Source: Lactococcus allomyrinae (GTDB lineage Bacteria > Bacillota > Bacilli > Lactobacillales > Streptococcaceae). From it: a stretch of DNA of 64,000 bases. Below, piece by piece: positions 59,171-64,000 of this stretch. The position numbers were made by a program, and so were the translations under genes. Where the stretch lies: NCBI RefSeq assembly GCF_003627095.1, contig NZ_CP032627.1, forward strand, positions 124,001 to 188,000. Reading direction: 5' to 3'. Positions within the stretch are counted from its first letter, which is position 1. The number at the start of each line of letters is the position of its first letter. Under the pieces are notes generated by a model. That model ran no database searches, was not told where the DNA came from, and saw only the letters and a program-made list of their open reading frames with translations.

Positions 59171-60093
59171 AGCGTTTTAGAAAATTAATCATTTTTATCA
59201 TTTCTGTCAGCGTACTGACAGCCCTTATCATCGCTTCTGTCAAAGTCCATGCCTATTTGGCGAATCAAAATCCGCCTAAAACCAAAGCGCAGATTGAGCA
59301 ACTCGTTAAGACGACTGCTGACAGCACAAAGACGAGATTTGTCAGTGATGACCAGCATTATCAACGCAATCTGTTTGTTTCTGACATTCATGGACGACTG
59401 GCAGGACTGAAAAAAACACTGACCGATATTCATTTTAGTAAAAATGATCGACTTTTTGTTTTAGGGGACAGTATTGATCATGGGCGATTTGGTTTTGATG
59501 TTTTGCTTTATTTGCTGAAAACTTTGCCAGCTGAGGGTTATCATGTAACAGTCATGATGGGAAATCATGAGCAGATGTGGTTACAACTTGCTGATAGAGG
59601 TAAAACGGATGCGGAGCAACTTTCTGGTGCGATTGGTGCAGTTGAGATTTATGAAGGAGCTCCGCCTAATGGCTGGCAGTATTCACTTGAGAATTGGAGA
59701 AAGCTGTCAGTTACTGATAGACAATTTTTACTGACAGAAATGAAAAATAATTTTGGTCAGCCCCAACAGCTGATTGAAAAAATCGGCAACCAGTGGGTTG
59801 TATTATCACATAGTGCATTGATGAAGTTATCTTACAAAAAAGAAACGACATTTGATTTGTTCTGGACGCATTTTCCTGGTGATTCTTTTGAACGGCGAAA
59901 CAGTGTTGCAAAAACATTAGGTGTGCCCAATACGGATGTCCAAGTGTTTATTGGACACGTCAGCGGTAAACTATTTGGCAAACATCCCAACTATATTTGT
60001 CTGGATGATACGATTGTCAACGGTACGTTGAAGCAATTTGAAGCCGTTCCAGTCAAAATTTATTGTCTTGAACAACAGAAATTTTTAGAATAA
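59167..60093 (+). CDS. membrane-anchored calcineurin-like metallophosphoesterase
   Basis: A 308-residue phosphoesterase with an N-terminal membrane anchor (about residues 6-30). The binuclear metal motifs are FVSDIHGRL, LGDSIDHGRFG, MMGNHEQMW and, near the end, VFIGHVSG. Being anchored, the catalytic part probably faces outside. The anchor sequence SVSVLTALI is encoded in part by CTGTCAGCGTACTGACAG (59204-59221). I chose the ATG in the ATGA overlap with the MBL gene; an ATG 12 bases upstream is possible. Confidence 0.87.
   Translation: MKRFRKLIIFIISVSVLTALIIASVKVHAYLANQNPPKTKAQIEQLVKTTADSTKTRFVSDDQHYQRNLFVSDIHGRLAGLKKTLTDIHFSKNDRLFVLGDSIDHGRFGFDVLLYLLKTLPAEGYHVTVMMGNHEQMWLQLADRGKTDAEQLSGAIGAVEIYEGAPPNGWQYSLENWRKLSVTDRQFLLTEMKNNFGQPQQLIEKIGNQWVVLSHSALMKLSYKKETTFDLFWTHFPGDSFERRNSVAKTLGVPNTDVQVFIGHVSGKLFGKHPNYICLDDTIVNGTLKQFEAVPVKIYCLEQQKFLE
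59204..59221. repeat. CTGTCAG palindrome in the phosphoesterase membrane anchor
   Basis: CTGTCAGCGTACTGACAG; unlike other copies its longer centre gives S-V-S-V-L-T. Half-sites follow at 59318, 59704 and 59731. Confidence 0.75.
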
Positions 60094-60561
60094 ATGAACT
60101 TTACATTAGAACAAAAAGAATTTTTTATGAATGAAGCCTTGAAAGAGGCTCAAAAGGCCGTAGGGAATGAAGAAGTTCCTATCGGCGCCGTGATTGTCAA
60201 AGACGGCGAAATCATCGCGCGCGGTTTTAATCGGAGAGAACTAGATGGTAAAGCAACGCATCATGCGGAAATCTGTGCGATTGAAGCAGCAAATCAAGTC
60301 GTAAATAATTGGCGACTATTGGATTGTGCGCTTTTTGTTACGATTGAGCCTTGTGTGATGTGTGCGGGTGCGATCGGTTTAGCACGGATTTCCCAAGTTT
60401 ATTTTGGTGCGACTAATCCTAAGTTTGGTGGGACGGTTAGTCTTTATCAAATTTTAGAAGATGAACGATTAAACCATCGTGTTCAAGTAGAATCAGGCAT
60501 TTTACAAGAAAACTGTGCAGCAATCATGCAAAACTTTTTTAAGAATAGACGAAAAAAGTAA
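60094..60561 (+). CDS. tadA: tRNA-specific adenosine-34 deaminase
   Basis: TadA makes inosine at the wobble position of tRNA-Arg. The 155-residue deaminase has the zinc motif HAEICAIEAAN with the proton-shuttle Glu and PCVMCAGAIGLARI with the two Cys ligands. Its ATG directly follows the stop of the phosphoesterase gene (TAAATG), so it is coupled. It is followed by the SRP RNA gene, a common Firmicutes arrangement. Confidence 0.95.
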   Translation: MNFTLEQKEFFMNEALKEAQKAVGNEEVPIGAVIVKDGEIIARGFNRRELDGKATHHAEICAIEAANQVVNNWRLLDCALFVTIEPCVMCAGAIGLARISQVYFGATNPKFGGTVSLYQILEDERLNHRVQVESGILQENCAAIMQNFFKNRRKK

Positions 60562-60565
60562 ATTA

Positions 60566-60574
60566 TGATATAAT
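60566..60574 (+). promoter_or_regulatory. SRP RNA promoter (-10)
   Basis: TGATATAAT is an extended -10 box 6-7 bases before the likely RNA start at 60581. Confidence 0.7.
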
Positions 60575-60580
60575 ACCTTT

Positions 60581-60660
60581 GGAGCAATAAGTTTCATACG
60601 AAGCGTGTCAGGACCTGACGGTAGCAGCACTAAGTTTGGAGCTTATGTGCTCTTTTTTGT
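60581..60660 (+). ncRNA. ffs: signal recognition particle RNA (small 4.5S-type)
   Basis: The apical domain GTGTCAGGACCTGACGGTAG then CAGCAC is the conserved Ffh-binding hairpin. The ends GAGCAATAAG and CTTATGTGCTC pair to close a rod of about 78 nt, and TTTTTT completes a terminator. The size matches short bacterial SRP RNAs, and the position after tadA is usual. Confidence 0.88.
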
Positions 60661-60750
60661 ATCATTGTCATCATGCTTCATAATGTTTCACTATGCTTTA
60701 CAAACCGAGTGTTTACAAGGGGAACCTTTTTACTCATATTTCACTATGAT

Positions 60751-61938
60751 TCACAATGTTTCATTATTTCTTGGGACATTTATGGGGCTTTTTTCAGAAA
60801 TTAAATTTCTGCCCCATGAAGGTCTGTAATTTAAGGCTTGGCGCAGGGTTACACGATTTTCAGGTAAAACATGAGTATAAACACCCATCAACATACGTGG
60901 GTCACTATGTCCGACACGCTCCATTACCAATTTTTCAGGTACTCCCATATTAATAAGATAGGTGACATGAGAATGGCGTAACATATGTAGAGTGAAATTG
61001 TTGGGATTTTTACCAAAAATATTTGTTCGTGCTCCTTCAAATTTTAAATATTGGGATAATCTTTGATAATGCAGATGACCACCTTTTGGTGTAACAAAAA
61101 CAAATTCAGAATTATATTTTTTAAAATTTTGAACAATATTTAAGCATCTAGTATTAATATCAATTTCTCTAATAGAGCAAGTGGTTTTAACATCTCCCAT
61201 TTTTCTAATATGATAATCCCATGATTTGTTAATTGAAATTTTGCTATCTAAGACATCAATATCTGACCACTTTAGTCCTAAAGCTTCCCCGATTCTAAGT
61301 CCAGTCCAAAAAAGAAATTCAATCAAATCCACTTTTTCGTTGGTCTCATCGTCATCAGCATCAGCTCTCATTTGTTGAATGAGTAAATTAAATTCATCAA
61401 GTGTGAAAAATTTTTGTTTTAACTTAGCAATACTTTGCTTTGTACGTGTATCTTTTGGTAAATCAAGACGGTCAACGGGATTAGTTTCGATATATTCAGC
61501 AACATAAGCATATCTAAAAATACTATTAATCCCTCGTTTTAATGCATGCATAGTTTTAACGGATTTTGAGTGGTTGATAATATAATCCTGTAAATCTCGT
61601 GCCTTAACATCCTGAATTCTTTTATTACCATGTTTTTTTAAAAATGCTTTAACAAAACTGGTTTCTTGGGAGAAAGATGATGGAGACAGTTCCATTTCAC
61701 GTTTTTTACTTGCTTGCTTATAAACTTCATTTACAGTGATATTTTTTGCTTTTTCATTTATTTCATTGCATTTTTCGAGATTTTCTGCGATTTTCCTTTC
61801 TAAGATATTTCGTGCTTCTCTTTGGGCATCACGACTTTTTGTATTCAGCGTGACATTAACTTCGTGCCAAACTTTATATTCATCTTGATATTTTTCTCGA
61901 TAACGATATTTTCCGTTTGGTAATTTTTTTATATTCAT
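60751..61938 (-). CDS. int: tyrosine-type site-specific integrase
   Basis: A phage/ICE integrase. From the ATG at 61938 (MNIKKLPNGKYRYREKY, behind AAAAGAGAA) it is 395 residues. An AP2-like arm-binding N-terminus, a SAM-like core-binding domain (about 90-190) and the catalytic domain follow. The catalytic residues are visible: Arg in FWTGLRIGEALGLKWSD, His-x-x-Arg in HMLRHSHVTYL, His in GHSDPRML and Tyr in GVYTHV. It is complete and likely functional, placed next to the SRP RNA, its probable target. Confidence 0.93.
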   Translation of the reverse strand: MNIKKLPNGKYRYREKYQDEYKVWHEVNVTLNTKSRDAQREARNILERKIAENLEKCNEINEKAKNITVNEVYKQASKKREMELSPSSFSQETSFVKAFLKKHGNKRIQDVKARDLQDYIINHSKSVKTMHALKRGINSIFRYAYVAEYIETNPVDRLDLPKDTRTKQSIAKLKQKFFTLDEFNLLIQQMRADADDDETNEKVDLIEFLFWTGLRIGEALGLKWSDIDVLDSKISINKSWDYHIRKMGDVKTTCSIREIDINTRCLNIVQNFKKYNSEFVFVTPKGGHLHYQRLSQYLKFEGARTNIFGKNPNNFTLHMLRHSHVTYLINMGVPEKLVMERVGHSDPRMLMGVYTHVLPENRVTLRQALNYRPSWGRNLISEKSPINVPRNNETL

Positions 61939-62005
61939 AATTTTCTCTTTTCTTATAAAATTTCTATTAAAAAGAGAGTAAATAGACACTCTCATTATAC
62001 CATCA

Positions 62006-62233
62006 TTACAGTATTTTAGTTCTCTGCTTTTGCTTCCAGCGTAGATAGCTTTCAAATCCTTCAACACTTATTCTAACTGACTTTATTCCCCATTTTAATA
62101 TAATATCTGAGAAATCAGGATTCCGTCGAATCTGAGTCAGCATATTATCAAGGGTGCGAGGATGAATACTGAACATTTTAGCAATTTCTTCTTTTTTGGC
62201 ATACTTTTTTTCTGATTCCATAATGTTTTTCAC
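62006..62233 (-). CDS. excisionase-like small HTH protein
   Basis: A 71-75 residue basic protein with a predicted helix-turn-helix (KKEEIAKMFSIHPRTLDNML) and a wing ending VRISVEGFESYLRWK, similar to MerR-like excisionases. The start may be GTG at 62233 or ATG at 62221. It lies just upstream of int, the usual place for xis. Confidence 0.75.
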   Translation of the reverse strand: MKNIMESEKKYAKKEEIAKMFSIHPRTLDNMLTQIRRNPDFSDIILKWGIKSVRISVEGFESYLRWKQKQRTKIL

Positions 62234-62287
62234 TCAACTCTCAACAAAATTTATTAATTCTTATAGAATAATTATCTCATATAAAAA

Positions 62288-62316
62288 AAAGAGACTTAAA
62301 ACAAGTCCTTTTCTTT
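62288..62316 (-). terminator. terminator of the 62336-63061 gene
   Basis: AAAAGAGACTT and AAGTCCTTTT pair around AAAAC, with a T run on the minus strand. Confidence 0.6.
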
Positions 62317-62335
62317 ATATGTAATTAAAATTTTC

Positions 62336-63061
62336 TTATAGGCTGTGCTTATTTCGCTTGTTCCGATGTATTTGTGATTTAATTGGACCAATACTTAAAC
62401 AAATGAAAATTAGTACGCTTCCAAAAAATACAATCCACCACATTGCTGAACTCTCCCAAAAATAAAGAATAGGGTGATGTAGTTTCCAATAATTGGTATA
62501 AATTCCATGTCCAAGATGAACCCATCCTCGATAGATAGCAATGAGTATGTATATTATCCAATAATAGAGAATGGGGCAAAGACCGTAAAGTAATATTGTA
62601 CCAAAATTCGTTTTTTCATTTACAGTTTTATTGGTGGATAAAATACTACTGTATGCAGACTTATCAGATATTTGAGAAATTTTATATTGTTCATCTTCAA
62701 GATAAGTAATATAGAGGTTTAACATAGTCTTATAGAAAGAGGCACCATCTGCTGTTATGATATCTTTGTGAGCAAAATCATTCCGTATTTTTCTTGCATG
62801 ATGTAAATTATTGCGAAAATCATCATCATCTGACCATAATTCATCAATTAAATCAACCATGTTTCCATTATCTCGAAGCCATTCTTGACCAGTATTAATA
62901 GAAAAATCAAGCTTTAAAATATTTTCTAGTAAACTTTGAGCTTTTCCCATAAATAAGCCTGGGTCATAATCAAATACCTTGGCGCTTTCGTATTTTTTCT
63001 TTATTTCTTCTAAATCCATGTGCTTTACGTCCTCATAAAAAGTTTTCAATAGTTTTTTCAC
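62336..63061 (-). CDS. HEPN/DUF4145-like protein with two C-terminal membrane segments
   Basis: A 241-residue protein. Residues 1-125 are helical and contain HHARKIRNDFAHKD, which has the R-x4-H spacing of HEPN domains and resembles DUF4145. Two membrane segments follow, about residues 153-180 and 205-228, and a basic tail. HEPN proteins are often RNases in toxin or phage-defence systems; membrane tethering is unusual. In lactococcal temperate phages the spot between int and the repressor region often holds superinfection exclusion or immunity genes. Function here is inference. Confidence 0.65.
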   Translation of the reverse strand: MKKLLKTFYEDVKHMDLEEIKKKYESAKVFDYDPGLFMGKAQSLLENILKLDFSINTGQEWLRDNGNMVDLIDELWSDDDDFRNNLHHARKIRNDFAHKDIITADGASFYKTMLNLYITYLEDEQYKISQISDKSAYSSILSTNKTVNEKTNFGTILLYGLCPILYYWIIYILIAIYRGWVHLGHGIYTNYWKLHHPILYFWESSAMWWIVFFGSVLIFICLSIGPIKSQIHRNKRNKHSL

Positions 63062-63083
63062 AATAGAACGGATATATCAACCT

Positions 63084-64000
63084 CTATCCAATTTTATCTT
63101 CGTGGATGAGTGGTTTTATTTTATCACTGTTTTGACTTTCATTCCAAGCAGGAAGAAACCCATTTTCAAGAAAGGTTGACATTGCTCCGCATTCAGGACA
63201 ATATCTCTCATGTCCTTTTAAAGGTGCAGAACAAGCAGTAGTTGTTGTCAATATTCCACTTACAGTCTTTTTAATGCCTGTACATTTATTGATGATTTCT
63301 AAACCGCAGACAGAACAATAATTTTTTGATGGATGTTCATTTCCACAGATTGGACAAGGCTCTGCTAATCGCCCCTCTTTATCTAATTTTAATACCCTAT
63401 ATTTCATTCTTTTATCTCCCCTAGCAAAAAATTCTATTAACTGTTCATCTGTTTCATGAAATTGAAAATAGTTATCCCGATGAACAATTTCTAAATTATC
63501 TGAGCCACAGATGCTACAAAATTTTAGTTCACTCCCTAAATTGATTTCAAAACTTTTGCAGTCTCTACAAAAATGATAGATGTTATCATCAATAGAATAA
63601 AGTAATCCAGAGTATCGGGAAGCATTCCTAGCTCCCATGTCAAAATAATTCTTTCGCAAATTGATTTTGATTTTATTATCAAAATAATCTTTAAAAGTTT
63701 CAGTCACTTGAAGCCAAGGATACTTTTGTCTTGTATGAAGTGTATTTTGTGCAACAAGAGCAGAAACATCAAAAACTTTTTCTATAAATTCCTTTGACCA
63801 GTCGCCACTCGTCGCACAAGTTGGACAGAGTAATTCACTTGCAAAAGTGTCTGCCTCCCCTTCGAGTATAGAATTAACCCTTCCAAAGCCATTTCGGGGG
63901 AGAAGTCCACTATAATTTACAAAGTGTCCTAAAAGAATATGCCCCAATTCGTGAGCTAAAGAAAAGCGTATCCTTTGCGGAATTTTCTGAATGGTATTGT
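63084..64000 (-). CDS. ImmA/IrrE-family metallopeptidase with zinc ribbons (5' end outside window)
   Basis: Reading past the first in-frame start to the window edge gives IRFSLAHELGHILLGH, the HExxH zinc peptidase motif, with the third ligand in EGEADTFASELL. The N-terminus lies beyond 64000. After the peptidase core come several CxxC pairs: FCRDCKSFE with KFCSICGSD, PCPICGNE with NYCSVCGLE, and RYCPECGAM, that is three zinc-ribbon knuckles. ImmA-type proteases cleave phage or ICE repressors during induction; here the zinc ribbons may sense or bind nucleic acid. Adjacent to the HEPN-like gene, 22 bases apart. Confidence 0.82.
   Translation of the reverse strand, partial: NTIQKIPQRIRFSLAHELGHILLGHFVNYSGLLPRNGFGRVNSILEGEADTFASELLCPTCATSGDWSKEFIEKVFDVSALVAQNTLHTRQKYPWLQVTETFKDYFDNKIKINLRKNYFDMGARNASRYSGLLYSIDDNIYHFCRDCKSFEINLGSELKFCSICGSDNLEIVHRDNYFQFHETDEQLIEFFARGDKRMKYRVLKLDKEGRLAEPCPICGNEHPSKNYCSVCGLEIINKCTGIKKTVSGILTTTTACSAPLKGHERYCPECGAMSTFLENGFLPAWNESQNSDKIKPLIHEDKIG

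Larger units (their letters stand above)
60661..64000. mobile_element. left end of an integrated element (prophage or ICE) beside the SRP RNA
   Basis: Directly after the SRP RNA come a tyrosine integrase, an excisionase-like HTH protein, a HEPN-like membrane protein and an ImmA/IrrE peptidase, all on the minus strand, the order of a lysogeny module. The integrase stop is 90 bases from the SRP RNA end. The stretch 60661-60750 has repeated TTTCACTATG pieces (near 60687 and 60739) that could hold the attachment core; the other end is outside the window. Confidence 0.7.

Noticed and set aside
60601-60620. GTCAGGACCTGAC in the SRP RNA as a palindrome family member
   Set aside because: It is the conserved SRP hairpin and differs from the CTGTCAG/CTGACAG core.
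1-64000. tRNA or rRNA genes
   Set aside because: I saw no cloverleaf with T-loop GGTTCGAATCC-like sequence and no rRNA stretches.

Overview
The window is low-GC Firmicutes DNA and almost certainly Lactococcus. LmrA, DtpT, PepP, an FNR-like FLP regulator, lactate oxidase with a cop box, CydABDC and the malQ-glgCDAP block all resemble the lactococcal proteins and gene orders I know. I cannot name the species from sequence alone, and several features (an oversized NusB, very abundant CTGTCAG palindromes) suggest it need not be L. lactis itself.

Layout. 0-2 kb: icd, broken by a one-base frameshift, convergent with clpP, which has a textbook CtsR operator. 2-11 kb: a membrane-anchored unknown, an Spx regulator, TatD, then about 3 kb of accessory genes (azoreductase, MarR, VOC protein, P-loop kinase) lodged between TatD and RNase M5/KsgA; then PepP and EF-P. 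12-14 kb: an Asp23 protein overlapping a NusB with a large internal insertion. 14-25 kb: glycogen metabolism (malQ, glgC, glgD, glgA, glgP and a GH13 enzyme), with LacI/CcpA-type operators but no branching enzyme. 25-34 kb: peptide transporter DtpT, cytochrome bd oxidase CydAB and its assembly exporter CydDC. 34-45 kb: a MarR regulator with a long charged tail behind a candidate leader peptide, flavodoxin, SGNH hydrolase, LmrA, an LPXTG BspA-like surface protein, a DUF368 protein, a MacB-like ABC protein and a zinc ribbon. 45-51 kb: DUF1275 protein, a malic/malolactic enzyme plus fumarase operon, and lactate oxidase. 51-57 kb: P1-type metal ATPase, MDR oxidoreductase, a free-standing HMA metallochaperone, a Dps-like protein and FLP. 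57-60.7 kb: MetE-like protein, MBL hydrolase, membrane-anchored phosphoesterase, TadA, SRP RNA. 60.7-64 kb: the end of an integrated element (integrase, excisionase-like HTH, HEPN-like membrane protein, ImmA/IrrE peptidase cut by the window edge).

The strongest unexplained signal is a short palindrome, CTGTCAG(TA)n/CTGACAG with flanking TT/AA. It recurs dozens of times, sits between genes as perfect dyads (sometimes forming terminators), and also sits inside genes, almost always read in the frame that encodes LTE or LSxLTE. It is nearly absent from 33.6-45.1 kb and from the integrated element. A second signal is a set of seven genes whose extended -10 box ends only 6-7 nt before the ATG, so their mRNAs should be leaderless. 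A third is several families of structured intergenic repeats, one of which keeps its stems while changing their sequence.

Together the genes describe a facultative lactic acid bacterium with glycogen storage, heme-dependent respiration, malate/fumarate metabolism and redox/metal stress control. All coordinates were read by eye; counts of repeats are approximate.
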